Assembly (NCBI GenBank): GCA_022575985.1
Contig: JAKSXM010000007.1
Coordinates: 2,110,501 to 2,174,500 of the forward strand
DNA length: 64,000 nt
Source: Anagrus nilaparvatae
Taxonomy: Eukaryota; Arthropoda; Insecta; Hymenoptera; Mymaridae
Direction: 5' to 3'
In this document: in pieces, positions 1 through 12,670 of the stretch
Position numbering within the stretch: position 1 is the first letter of the stretch
Layout: the number at the start of each line of letters is the position of its first letter
Position numbers and translations under genes: made by a program
The notes under the pieces: generated by a model
The model's input: only the letters and a program-made list of their open reading frames with translations
The model's database searches: none
Told to the model about the DNA's origin: nothing

Positions 1-119
1 CTCGGTTTTAATAGATTTATTGGATATGATAATTAAGGATTTGAAAAATTCTTTAATAAAGTTTTTGTCACCAAAAAAAAACTCGAAAAAAACTGACCTG
101 ATACTTAATTATTTAAAAA

Positions 120-1375
120 GTTTTGTCTCCAAATTTTACGTTGTGTTGATGTAAGTCTTGACGTGTCATTTTTTATCATAACCTACTTCCTTAGGTTAAG
201 TTACTGTAAGGCTTGACGTGTCATTTTTATTATAGCCTACTTCCTTAGGTTATGTTACTGTAAGGCTTGACGTGTAGTTTTTTATTATAACCTACTTCCT
301 TAGGTTACGCTACTGTAAGGTTTGACGTGTTGTTTTTTATTATAGTCTACTTCCTTAGGTTATGTTAGTGTAAGGCTTAACGTGTTGTTTTTCATTACAG
401 TTTACTTCCTTAGGTTATGTTAGTGTAATGCTTTACGTGTCGTTTTTTTCTTATCGAATACTTCCTTAGGTAACGCTAGTGTAAGGCTTAACGTATTCTT
501 TTTTGTTATAGGCTACTTCCCTAGGTCACGCTAGTGTAAGTCTTAACATGTCGTTATTTTATTATATCATAATTCCTTAGGTTATTTTAGTGTAAGGCTT
601 GCGGTGTCGTTTTTTTCTTATAGAATACTTCCTTAGGTCACGCTAGTGTAAGGGTTAACGTGTTGTTTTTTATTATACTCTACTTCCTTAGGTTATGTTA
701 GTGTAAGGCTTGGCGTGCCGTTATTTTATTCTATATCTACTACTTCCTTAGGTTATTTTAGTGCTTAATGTGTTGTTTTTTATTATACTCTACTTCCTTA
801 GGTTATGTTAGTGTAAGGCTTGACGTGTCGTTTTTTTCTTTTAGAATACTTCCTTAGGTCATGCTAGTGTAAGGCTTAACGTGTTGTTTATCATTACTGT
901 CTACTTCCTTAGGTTATTTTAGTTATACTTCCTTAGATCACGCTAGTGTAAGGCTTAACGTGTTGTTTTTTATTATACTCTACTTCCTTAGGTTATATTA
1001 GTGTAAGGCTTGACGTTTTCGTGATTTTATTATATCCTACTTCCTTAGGTTATGTTAGTGTAAGGCTTGACGTGTCGTTATTTTATTATATCCTGCTGCC
1101 TTCAGTTATGTTAGTGTAAGGCTTGACGTTTCATTTTGTATTATAGTCTCTTTCCTTAGGTTACGCTAGTGTAAGGCATGATGAATCGTTCCTTTTTTTA
1201 TTTCCTTAGGTTATGTTAGTGTAAGGTTTAGATGATTTTAGTGTAATTCTTGACGTATCGTTTCTTTAGTATAGACTTCTTTATTAGGTTATGTTAGTGC
1301 AATGATTGACGTGTCGTTTTTTATTATAAACCACTTGCTTAGGTTATTTGGATGTAAGGCTGAACGTATTGTATA
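120..1375. repeat. Tandem array, ~55-bp unit
   Basis: About 22 degenerate copies of a roughly 55-bp unit run head to tail. Each holds the core CTTCCTTAGGTTA followed by GTGTAAGGCTTGACGTGTCG and a T-rich stretch ending TTATAG. Copies differ by point changes and small indels, so this is an old minisatellite. No open frame persists across it and it ends near 1375. Confidence 0.9.
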
Positions 1376-1439
1376 GTTTAAAAATGAATGGTATAAAAAC
1401 TATACCATTTTATGGAACCCGTTATTAGAAACTTATGAA

Positions 1440-2830
1440 TTTGATATAAGAATGCTTGTCTTAACTCCCCAGATTTTTACCGAATTTTTCAGTTATTAAT
1501 TTTTTAATGATAAAAAATTTTAGTAAATTGTTCAAGAATTTCGGGTTCTTCATTCGTACCGTAGTAAAGAAAAATTGATCAAGACTTTTTTAGATAATAT
1601 TATATTTACCGAATTTTCCGATTTCTAGGTCCGTGATTTAAATTTAATCAAAAAATTGATTTAAAGTTTCAGAAATTTGAATTTTAGTTTAGTCTAAATC
1701 CCCAAGTACCGCAGCTAAAAATAATTAACAAAAATTTTTTAAAGTAAACATATTTTTACCGAATTTTACGGTTTCGGGATCCATTTTTTTCAAAATTTGG
1801 CCGAGACATCCGGTTTAAGAATGATCTAACATCCTAAGTACCACAGTCTAAAATAATCTATTAAAATTTTAAATATTAATATGTTTACCGAATTTCACGG
1901 TTGTTAGGTTATTGATTCAGAATTTGGTAATTTGTCCAAGAATTTCAGGTTCTTAATTCGTACCGTAGTCAAAAAAAAATTTATCAAAACTTTTTCAGAT
2001 AATTTTATTTTTACCGAATTTTACGGTTTCGTGATCTATTATTTTAAAACTTTGACTAGAAATTCGGATTAAGCCTGATCTAAGACTCTAAGTACTGCAG
2101 TAAAAAATAATCCATTAAAATTTTAAAAAATAATATTTTTACCGAATTTTACGGTTGTTAGGCAAACGATTTAGAATTTGGTAAATTGTCCAAGAATTTC
2201 AGGTTTTTCATTCGCACCGTAGTCAAGAAAAAGTTTATCAAAACTTTATCAAAAGTTTACCAAAACTTTTTCAGAAAAAATAATTTAACCGAATTTTACG
2301 GCTTCTAGCTCCATCCTTTAAAATTGGATCACTTTTTTGAGAAATTTGAATTCAATTTAATCTAACTCCTCAAGTACCGCAGTAAAAAATAATTAACAAA
2401 AAATATTTAAAATAAATATATTCATACAGAATTTTAAGGTTTCGGGATCCATTTTTTTCAAAATTTGGCCGAGACATCCGGTTTTAGGATAATCCAAGAC
2501 CCTAGGTACCGTAGTCAAAAATATTCCATTAAAATTGTAAAATATAATATTTTTACCGTATTTTACGGTTTTGGGTTACATTAATTCAATTTTGGCTGAG
2601 GAATTCGGGATCAGCATAATTCGTAACCCCGATAGCCATGTAACAAAAAAATTTTTTTTAAGTTTTAAAAATCATACTTTTTTACCGAATTTTGCGGTTT
2701 CAGGGTAATTGGTTCCGATTTTTAAATTTTTATTATTAAATTTGAGTTTAGCGCACCCAAAAATCCCCGTAAATACATCAAAAAATAATTTTTTAACTTT
2801 TTTTAAAAAATAAAAATTTTTCTTGTTTTG
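1440..2830. repeat. Tandem array, ~134-bp degenerate unit
   Basis: The motif ACCGAATTTTACGGTTTCGG recurs at about 1479, 1606, 1756, 1885, 2010, 2138, 2287, 2425, 2554 and 2680, a spacing of 125-150 bases. The segment around 1750 is much closer to the one around 2425 than to its immediate neighbours, suggesting a higher-order period near 670 bases (five units). No coding potential is seen. Confidence 0.8.
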
Positions 2831-3165
2831 AATCAAGAAATTGTATCACACATATTTTCTAATATCTGATTCCTAGTTTGAAAACCATAGAAATCAATAA
2901 ATGTATGTTTTATAAAACAGAAACGACTTATTTCTAGTTTTCATTCAAGGAATATATTTGCTTTTCTTTTCGAACATTTAATTTCTTGTTTTAAAACCAA
3001 GAAATAAGCCGTTTCTATATCGTAACACAGAAATTGCTTCTTTTCTAGTTTTGAACCAAGAAATAATCCGTTTCTATATCGTAACACAGAAATATAGTAA
3101 TTTCCAGTTTCTAAGACGGAAATAGACCTTATTTCCAGGTTAGTCCTCCAAAATTCCTGTGTCGA
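2830..3165. repeat. Short tandem repeats, ~60-bp unit
   Basis: Three to five degenerate copies of a unit containing CCAAGAAATAA, CGTTTCTATATCGTAACACA and GAAAT. The array lies directly against the left end of the large transposon beginning at 3177. Confidence 0.65.
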
Positions 3166-3176
3166 TGCGGAGTGGG

Positions 3177-3394
3177 TATAATCGTTAAATTAAAAAAAAA
3201 AGTATATTAGAAAAAATAATAATTTGTGCATACTATCGACTCTAAATAATAATATTTTCCAGAAAATTATCATAACATTTTTTTTTACTTTCAATAAGTA
3301 ACACACATAAAAGTACAAACGCTTACTATTTTATATCTGTAGTTTTTTACTATAGATTTAAATTAAAAATTATTAAAATTAAAACCTTAAAAAT
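3177..3394. repeat. Left TIR of the 9.7-kb transposon
   Basis: This 218-bp arm is identical in reverse complement to 12671-12888. Similarity stops abruptly after CCTTAAAAAT, where the left arm continues ATAATTG and the right arm TTGAATT. Confidence 0.95.
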
Positions 3395-4587
3395 ATAATT
3401 GTTACTTTGGATGCAAGTTTTTACTTTTATATAACTTATAAATAATTAAATTTTTTATAGTAATCAAAAAAATAAAATGAAATGACTATATACATTTGAC
3501 ATTTTCTAATGACATTTTTAGAATCTTAATCTTTTAAAATATTATTATAAAACGAGCAATGCTCTTTTGGAATATAGCCTTTTTCAAGCGTTAGCTCAAT
3601 ATCTTTTTTTTTGCTAATTGTTAAAGGAATTTTTTCTTCGTGTGCTAAATTTACTTCAGTATCTTTTAAGTCCGTTAAATTATATTTTTTTTTAAAAATT
3701 TTTATTTTTTTTGGCTCTGGAATAACATCATCTGGTTTTTCGGGATTTTCATTTCTTAGGTCCACGCGTGTTACAAAAAAATCTTCATCAGGTCTTATAA
3801 CTATTTCCTTAATGGTGGACGTTTTGGCCAATGTCCAGTTAAATAAATGTGAAATAGTTTCAAAGTTTTGGATTTGAGATTGGTTTATTTCTTTTACATT
3901 ATACTTATCGCCTGTCTGCTTTGCTTCTTTCATATGTTGGACCCCCTGACCTTGAGTAAATACGCTTTTATTCTTAACATGATTCTCAATACAGGCATGC
4001 ATGGAATCACCATCACACTCACTATGTCCAACTTCAAAAAATCTAAAAGTAAATACTTTCTTAGGCTATGTAAGGCATATAATATAGTATTTTTAGAAAA
4101 ATAAAATAAATAGTTAAAAAGTGCAAAAATTTAATCGCTTCATTTCCCGTCTTAATAGTATAACAATGTTTAAAAGACAAATATTGCATAAGTTAATGAT
4201 TGTTCAATAATATAAGTATGAAGTTAACTGTCCAGATTCTTAAATTTACCATTTTTTAGTAAATAATGAATATACAGAAATGTTTATAATATAAATAATT
4301 ATTTAATTAAAAAAAATTATCGAATATGAAAAATTCAAAACGATAGTGATGTAGAGGAACTAAAAAGAAAATTTTAGGTAAAAGAAAAATTTTTTGTTTA
4401 ATAAAATTTTCTATTATAAAATGTCGTCCCACAAGAATCACGTGTATAAGATGCTTGAAAAAATATGCACCTAAACAAAAAAGTTGTTAACATCCTTAAG
4501 CAACTAAAAATGCACTTTTTACCAATTTATTTTACTCACTCCCACTACCCTGCTTAAAGAAAATGAAATAGTTTTATATATTAAGAG

Positions 4588-5052
4588 GCCAAAGATCACG
4601 TGTTGCATATAGGAATAGGGAACTATAGCGATTTTATTGCGCCATTGGTTCCAAGAAACCAGACATCGATGGTATCAGAAGGTAGGTTTGTTTTATAGCT
4701 GGAATTTCGTAGAATTGCGTGATTATAAATGTTTTCTGAATTATTTGCAACAAATTTTTTATTTTACAAATTATTTTCTAAGTTTATATGATTCTTTTGA
4801 CAATCAATTGTTTTTGTTTTTGTTACTAAATAAACAGTTATAACCAAAAATAATATAGTTTTAATATGATAAATGTATTATGCACTAAAAATTTTAGAAA
4901 ATATTTATAATCACGCAAGTATATCGAGTTAAACCTTTAAAATAAGCTTATTTTGAGCTAGCTTAACCACTTGTGCCATAGATGCCTGGTTTCTTAGAAC
5001 CATTGGCGCAAGAAAATCTCTATAATTCTCTATATGCAACACATGACCTTTA
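4588..5052. repeat. Inverted duplication inside the transposase intron
   Basis: The segment about 4588-4760 is an imperfect reverse complement of 4875-5052, with a loop of about 115 bases. Shared landmarks are GTTGCATATAG, AAGAAACCAG and TTGCGTGATTATAAAT. It lies wholly within the intron 4043-5069 and starts about 15 bases past the donor. A transcript could fold into a hairpin there. Confidence 0.75.
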
Positions 5053-5559
5053 GCCTCTTAAAAACTAACCGATGGGTGATTTTTATTTTCATGGTATTTG
5101 CTGCCTTCATGTACATCGAAAAAATAATCTTATTACGATTTTGTCCGGAACAGCTATCGCTGTACACGGTAAACTCTTCGACACCTTTTTGACTCTCTTC
5201 TTGAAAATATTCCCAAAGGAATGAGGATACTTCATTTGCTCCTCGATATCCTATGGTTTCATTCCATACATGACATATTCCTATATGATTAGATAAATCA
5301 AATATTGTGCAATTCCATACACAAATTTTGCATAAATAATACAGTGGACCAATTTCTGCTCGAGGGGTAGTAAGAACCTTTTGAATATCAATGTTATTTG
5401 TCCTTTTTTTTGAATTTTCTTGGGCTGCAAGCTTATCATCTTTCATCAATGATCTTTCGCAAGATATTTTTTCTCTGTGTTCTTCGTAAGCTAATTTCGC
5501 AAAAGCTTTTTCTGGAGCCGTTTTATATTTATAATTTTCACAATAACTGCATCTGTAAA

Positions 5560-6170
5560 ATATTATAATTTATATATTAAAACTCTCTAAGCATCCTATT
5601 AATAATAATTTAAAAATAGCTAATAATTTAATAACAAATTTAAAATAATGCGTGAAATAAATGGCTTCAAGTTCACAAGCATTCAAAATTTATGTAAGCA
5701 CATCTTAGAAATTCTAGAAAATTAAAGATGCGTACTTGATAAAAGTAATTCTAAATAAAAAATATATGGAGATAAGCCATAATTATAATATAAATCATGT
5801 CGAAGCAAAAGTGGTAGTGTATAGAATTTATTTTTAACTATATTACACTTACTTCTCAATTCAAAACTTCAAAAAGTTTCTCAATTTTCAGAATCTGATG
5901 AGAAACTTACGATAAAATCAACCGCAAACTAAATATTTCAGGTCAATGTTGGCCACTAAAAAATCGATACGTTGTTCATTGACGATATCTAGTTTATAAA
6001 AGACAATAATTTTAATGTACCTCTACTAGTGTTCTATTATAACATAATTTTTGCATAACCTTAAAATTGTAAAATAACAACAAATTCAGGCCAAAATTAC
6101 TAACTGCAGGCATCTTAACAAGTACTTAAAGATCCCTTAACTAACCTATTACCAAGCAAGACCCTTTTTT
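5560..6170. other. Non-coding part of the transposon
   Basis: AT-rich sequence between the 5552 exon and a foldback insertion. I looked on the minus strand for the missing middle domain of the transposase-like gene and saw no plausible exon. Confidence 0.5.
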
Positions 6171-6174
6171 TCTC

Positions 6175-8300
6175 TATTTCCATATTTTGATGCCTATTTA
6201 TCCCTTTTTTCAGAAAAAAAATTGTAAATATATTTATTTATTTATTTATTTAGACCATAATTACTTACAGAGTATTTACATAAAAGTTAAGATATATAAT
6301 ATATACAAATAATGAAAATGTATAACAATACCAAAATGGTACGGTCCTTTTTAATCTCAGAACATACTGTGGTATAATAGTACATCTTTCCAAATGTTAA
6401 AGAACAATTTTGATTGAAATCAGCAAAACCATACAGATCGGGTCCTTAGTTTGGGCTAAAGATTTTTTTTCGTTTTCCCATACTCAAAAACGTTATTTCT
6501 CCGCTTTATATCCCTTAATATTGAAATTTAAGACCAGAACGAATTAAAAAAAAAAATATGTTTACGAACCTATTTCTCAATGACTATTTTCTAACCTCGA
6601 TGGGACGTCTTTTTTGCCGTTTATATGTAAATTATGTTTTTAATCATGGGTTAGAACTTTACATGCTGTGTGGACTCTTGTTCTTATAACGGAATGCAAG
6701 GTCAAAACCAATATTTTGAAAAGAATTTTTTCAAGAAATAACTAATTTTAGTAGTCCGTTCATCTTCTCCTATCTCATCTTTTCCAGAAACAATTAAAAG
6801 TTTTGAGCAAAGAGAGATTCAACAGTAAATTTTTCTCAAGAATCTGATCCGGACATTAGATTTAGAAAATTCACATAAGAAAATTCGGAAAATTAAACTA
6901 TTTCTTGCAATTTCCAGAAAGTTGTAAAAAAATACAACCTTATTTTTTTCCTTGAGAATTTGGGAACATTTGACTTTTTGCATAAATTTTCGGTTGCCAT
7001 ACCGTATGAAACTAGTTACCATCAGCCATTTAAGACCCCAAAAACATTCAAAGAAACGAAAATTGTTATCAATTTTTTTGAAAATTTCAAGCCGAATCTG
7101 AACTTTTGGTCAAGTCCTTATTAAGGTTAGATGTCCTCGTGAAATATTATTATTTATCAGATTGTGCAAATAATTTTTTCTTATTACTTGTAATTTGCAA
7201 AATTGCATGGTTCATCTACAAGGACACTTGTATTGATAAAAAAATTAACATGTATTTCTAAAAATTAATCAAGAAAATGTCCTCGGAAATGGCTCATCTA
7301 CAGATTTTTATAAATATGAATGTTTTTCTGTCTTTTTTATACTCGCGTGACGTATTAAATAGCTCATATTATACATATTAAAATTCTCCTGTATTTTTCG
7401 TGATTAGAGAATTTTTATGGCCTTCCTACAGTTTTACATATACGGTTGCGAAATCGCGAAAACTTTTTTAACCAATAAAAAGAGCGTGTCTGAATTAGTA
7501 TAAAAACATGTTTATTTTTTTAAAAAACTATTGAATATCATTATTTAATCAATTGAAACGTGTTTCTTTAAATATCTCGAAATCGTGAAAAATGACATAG
7601 ACAGGTTTTTAATCTATAGGGCAGTATAATACTTGCAGCTATTTTAGAAATGCAAATTTTAACTTTGCTGAGACTTTGGAAAATTTTCGTTTTTTTTTTG
7701 TCGTTTTCAGAGTTTTAGATGGCCGATCATAATTAGTTTTATACGGCAAACGAAAATATATGCGAAAAGTTTTTCTAAATCCTCAAGAAAAAAACAAAGG
7801 TGTATTTTTTTATAGCTTTGGGAAAATAGGACTTTTTAAAACCAATGGCAGTATAGAATTCTTGATGAAATTTTACGAAAGCCTCTCTTTTACCTTAATT
7901 TTTGAATTTTTCTGAAAGAGATGGAATTATAAAGGAGAACGGGCAGCTCAGATACGAGCGAAAAAACCTTTTTTTTTTTTAAATTCCTTTTGGTTTTAAA
8001 TTTCAATATGAAGAACTGCAAAGCGGGAGAATAACGTAAGTTGAATAGGAAAATGAAAAAAAATATCAGCCCAATTAAAAGATCAAACCTGGAAGGTTTC
8101 GCTTATATGACTCTAAATTACTACTCTATTTATCTTTATGTATTTTACTTTTTTTAATGCCTTTTTTTTGCTGATATTACCCATTCATATGTCTTTTATC
8201 CCCTATTTTATCCTATTAAAGTCCTATTTTTCCCCATTTTCGCCTAAACATGCCCGTTTGTACCCTAAATTTTTTAAATATAGGATTTTGATGCCTGTAA
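6175..8300. mobile_element. Foldback-type insertion inside the transposon
   Basis: Two imperfect inverted arms are seen. About 6430-6540 pairs with 7975-8085 (CTCCGCTTTATATCCC against the reverse complement of GCAAAGCGGGAGAATAAC). About 6900-7070 pairs with 7690-7830 (TTTTCGGTTGCCATACCG against TTTTCGTTTGCCGTAT). Divergence is high, so it is older than the host element's TIRs suggest. It occupies the place where the middle exons of the transposase-like gene should be. Confidence 0.6.
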
Positions 8301-8487
8301 ATGTATAATTTAATTATATACTAAAATTAATATTACATTTTTTGTTTTATATGAATCTAATCTAAATCCGATCTTAGGATCTCATGGTTTTACCCTATAG
8401 TACTGTCACAGTATATCAAATATTAGATATACTTAAAATTAATTAGAGTTAATTTACTAAATATTTATGTACTATATTTACTGAAAT

Positions 8488-8778
8488 CAAAGCTAAATTA
8501 TTTTCTCATTATTGTTAAACACTCATCATTCAAAAGCTAGGAAAAAGACTAAATTAACAGTAGATTAAAGATATTTATATGGAAATTTGGTTCTCATCAT
8601 AGACTTTGAAGTATGAGTGTTCATAAATTATAAAAAAATTAAAAATAATTATTTCTACGGTATAAACAGTCATCATTCAAAAACTATGAAAGTCAATAAA
8701 TTTTATATATAAACAGTAGATCTGTATAAAAATTTTGCTTTCAGCATAGCTTTTAAATGATGACTGTTTATAATTAAT
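8488..8778. repeat. Two small palindromic repeats
   Basis: The segments about 8515-8625 and 8667-8775 are each palindromic. Each begins near AAACASTCATCATTCAAAA and ends in its complement, for example AAATGATGACTGTTTATAA. They look like two copies of one short hairpin element and are non-coding. Confidence 0.65.
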
Positions 8779-9759
8779 GAGAAAATAAAAAGTAAACTAT
8801 GCATCAAATATAAATAGATGATAAAAAAAAAAATCATAGAAACGCAGTGAACATATTAATATTTTATGGAAAATAATATTTAATCATACTTAATGTATTT
8901 AGGAACATGGTTCTGCAGACTTTTATATTTTTATCCGTTGAAATTGGTAATGAGTATGCATAGCTGTCTTTTTTTTTCTTTTTTTGTGGATTACATTTTT
9001 GACTGCAGTCTGAATCCGAATCACTGCATTTATTATCATATTTTTTCACCCAGCTTAGAAGGCATTGTCTTTTTTCGTTTATATTTCCTAATGCCCAAAA
9101 ATGATCCCTTATCGTATCTCGTTGTTCTTCTGTTATTTTAGAATTACATTTAAAACGGCATTCAGAATCGCAGCCCACTTTATTTACTCGTGCTTTTATA
9201 GGTTTCTTCCTTCCCATGCCTTCTATACCAAAATTTCTAGCCTTTTTTGCTTTATAGTCTAAATGTTCATGTGGTCTTCTTGGTCTTCTTCTTGTCACTT
9301 TTTTCTTAAAATATCTTCTTTTCTTTTTTGGTAAAGATATAGCGTTGGGATTATAATCAAGAATGGGTAAATTGGCATTATTGTTGGTATTAATTGCTCC
9401 AATTTCAGATGCCGTATCCCCTCCAAAAGTCTTTTCACCTTCGAAAGTATTTTCATCTGCGGAAGTACTTTCACCTTCATCAATGGTTTCATCTTCGGAT
9501 GTTTTATCAACTTCAGATGTGATTTCCTCTTCCGATATACTTTTATCTGTACTGATACTTTCTGCTTCTTCTCCTTTTTCAAAACCATAACTTCCATCCT
9601 CTTCGGAAATTTCATTTTCAAATATTTTTGTCTTAGATAATTTTTTCCTTTTAGGGGATCACGTATTATTATTCTTACTCTCAGGATCTAACTCTTCAAA
9701 CTTTTTTTTTATGGTACATGTAACATTTGATCCTTCAATTGTCTCAGGATTCCGAGCAT

Positions 9760-11049
9760 CTTAAAAAAATTTATAGTTTTTGTTGTCATTACAAAAATAA
9801 ATTATTTGAATTTTATTCTAAGAAGCGATTATGAAAAAATTAATTACATATCATGACTTATTGATACTTAATAAAAAATTTATCAATAAGAAATTTTAAA
9901 TAAATACATTAATTAAAGGACACCTTTATAATTAGAATGTAAAAGAGATTATTATATTTACAAAAAAAAAATTTCTTAATATTACAGAATATGGTTAAAA
10001 GGTAATATTTAATGAAATAAAAAGAGAGTAACATTGAATTTAATTTCTTAAACCTTTATTGTCAACCAAATTTATTTTTAATTATAAAAAAAAACTTATA
10101 ACCGGTTTGAGAACTCACAATCAACGAACATGGAACATGTTTAAACCTAAAATTCTTTCGATTATATACCCCTTTATTAAAATTATTATAAATAAGTCCC
10201 TAAACTCAAATTATTTTATGTCTCTGCATGAAAATTAATCTAAGTCTATTTGACCCCCCCCCCCCTTACCTATAAATATGTTCCATTTTAATATATATTT
10301 TAACATTACTGTTATGAAAAACTAAGTTTGGGCTTTAAAAAAATTTGAGTGATAATGAAATTTAGATAGATAGAGCATAAAAAAACATTTTTATATTCAT
10401 CGATGGTCCAAATTTTTAGATAAAAATTTTCAAAAATTTAGATATTAGACACTTACAATCAAGTAGTAACGAATACGTGTCAATAACAAAAAAAAATGAG
10501 GCTTTTAATTATTTTTTAGCGGTCTAATTTTTCGGTAAAAATTTATACACATTTGAATATTTAAAGCAAAAAATTGAGTAAAGTCGAATTATTTAAAATT
10601 AGTTAAAAACTAAATTTCCACGTAAAATATTTAGCTATTAGTTTTGAGTAAAATCAAAAAAAAAAAATTGTTTATATTTAAAAAAACATGAGAGACTGCA
10701 CGTCGAAATAACTTTTTTAGCAACTGGAATTCACAAAACATTCTTATATCCAAAAAAAATTTTAATTTTACCAAATTTAACTGTAGTGAAGGTTTCTATT
10801 TTAAGGAATCTAAATTAGTTTTATACGATTATAAAACTTGATTGTAATATTTTTTAAATTTTTATTTTAAAAATCATAATATAAGATAATTAATAAAATC
10901 AGATAAGTAAAATAACTTGGAAAAGCTTTATTAAAATTTTTTTTTTTATTAAAAAAATGTTTAAACTTCACAATAATTATGTCTGAGATTCTCTTAAAAA
11001 ATTAAAATTAAAATTATTATTGTTAAACAAGGATAGAATAAATTATTAC
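9760..11049. other. Large intron of the transposase-like gene
   Basis: AT-rich, with a run of 13 C at about 10254-10266 and no convincing open frame. It lies between the exon ending at 11050 (donor GTAATA on the minus strand) and the exon starting at 9759. Confidence 0.5.
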
Positions 11050-11769
11050 CTGTCGTTAGTTCCAAAAATGAACTATTTTGATTATGATACGTAAATTCTT
11101 CGTCCATTTCTGACAATTAATCAGTGAACGTTCTAACTGGTTGCAGTAGAGGCGGGGGTGGGTTAAATAAATTTTCATCAACCTCGAACCCAAAAGAAAG
11201 TCTAAGACTTTCAGCAATATAATCTAAAAAACAATTGCTTATGGTTAACAAATAAATAAATAATAAATAAATAAATATTTTAATAAATACTCGAATAAAT
11301 ACATCAATGTCTAAATTTAATAATTACATATTATAATTATTTAAATGATTAATAAGTAAATACTGGACGTAACTGGTTAAAAATGTAAATAGAAAACAAA
11401 ATAGAACATAACTCCTAAAATTAACTCGAGTAATGTATTTTTTTAAAAAAAGCTTATTGTATGAAATTCTAAGAGAAGAGTTACCTGTAAATAAATTGAA
11501 TGATGGTCATAAAATGAAAATTTAGTTACGGAAAACCGACTTTCTTGAAAAATGAAGCAATTTGGAGCTTGAAATTTTAGAAACTAATTGAAATTATTAT
11601 TATTGAGGTGTCTTTTTTCTTAGAAGTTCATATACATTATTTTTTGAAAAAATATATTCCTCAAGTTAATTTAATATGATTTTTTTTACCGATCCGAATA
11701 ATATGTCGAATGTATTATTTATGATGTATTTTGAAGTTTTTAATGTTATAATAAATAAGTAAATTAAAC

Positions 11770-12245
11770 CGGCCGGATAATAATTATAAATTTACGAATG
11801 CATGAGTCATTTAAAATAAAATAGCAATGGCATCTTTAAATGTAAATTTATTTTATTTAAAAATAATATTCGTTTTTTTCATTATACTTCATTTTTGGAG
11901 AACATACACACTAAACCTAATTTTTTGGTTAATTCTTAAAAAAAAAATTTTCTTTTTGAACAGAATTTAAACAAAAATAATTTTTTTTAAAAAGAATTAA
12001 CCTCAAAATATACATTAATAAACATTAATTCTTTTCTGGATAAAAACAAATTCTTTTAGGTTTAGTGTGTATGTTCTCCAGAAAAAGAATTATTTTTAGT
12101 GTAATACAATTTTTAAAAAAAAGTACCTAACCTAAAAATAAAGTATAATGCAAGCAAAGAATATTATTTTTAAATAAAATAAATTTACATTCCAAGATGG
12201 TATTAATATTTTATTTTAAATTACTCAAACATTCGTAAATTTTTT
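11770..12245. mobile_element. ~475-bp inverted-repeat element (MITE-like)
   Basis: The outer arms about 11770-11880 and 12140-12245 are reverse complements (AATTTACGAATG and TGTAAATTTATTTTATTT shared). A second inner pair carries GGAGAACATACACACTAAAC and its complement GTTTAGTGTGTATGTTCTCC. It sits in the first intron of the transposase-like gene. Confidence 0.75.
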
Positions 12246-12670
12246 AATTCAATTTAAATACAAAAAGAAAATATTTAATACTTACTGCTATCAATCATGT
12301 TTTCATCCATCATTCAGTGTTACTTATCCAATAAATAAATAATATATTAATTACACAAATAGTTGTTTGAGTAGCATAAACAAAATGTATATTAAATTGT
12401 AGCAAATTAAATAATAATAATTTTCAGCAATAATAAACGCTTTCGGCTAAATATTTGCAACGCATTGTTGTTAAAAATTCCATATTCTTTTCAGTTAGAA
12501 AAAAGTCACGTTGCTTACGAATGTAAGCATATAAAATAGAGATGGCGCTAGATTTGCGCGCGTGAAATGAATATAAATTAAAATATATGCACGGCCAGGT
12601 TGCTTTAATAAATTTCAAGCAAAGCAGCCTGACCGTGTGCCATTAGGCAAATTACTACGGTTTAATTCAA

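Larger units (their letters stand above)
3526..12313 (-). pseudogene. Transposase-like gene, broken (GQN / GHS-D-H family)
   Basis: Minus-strand exons read by eye: 12313-12286 (start ATG), 11223-11050, 9759-8890, a gap, 5552-5070, and 4042-3526 (stop). All joins shown keep phase. Order of parts: acidic low-complexity N-terminus; basic stretch PKKKRRYFKKK; a Cys-rich block with EEQRDTIRDHFWALG; CRTMFLNTL; then DIQKVLTTP, YSDSCSGQNRNK, GHSECDGDSMHACIE and a C-terminal KKKD...IPKEH. These motifs are typical of a large family of uncharacterised animal proteins, resembling what I know as DUF7869. I infer that the conserved acidic residues are DDE-type catalytic residues. Breaks: in-frame TAA at 11117-11119, in-frame TGA at 9659-9661, and no exon found for the conserved middle part (about 110-130 residues), where a foldback element lies. 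The exon 5552/4042 join makes a clean Arg codon. Confidence 0.75.

Noticed and set aside
120..1375. Regular spacing resembling a CRISPR array
   Set aside because: The whole unit is repeated, with no unique spacers, and the genome is eukaryotic; it is a minisatellite.
9295..9621. 108-codon minus-strand frame rich in Lys
   Set aside because: Shadow of the acidic transposase-like exon in another frame; the real frame continues into the Cys-rich block.
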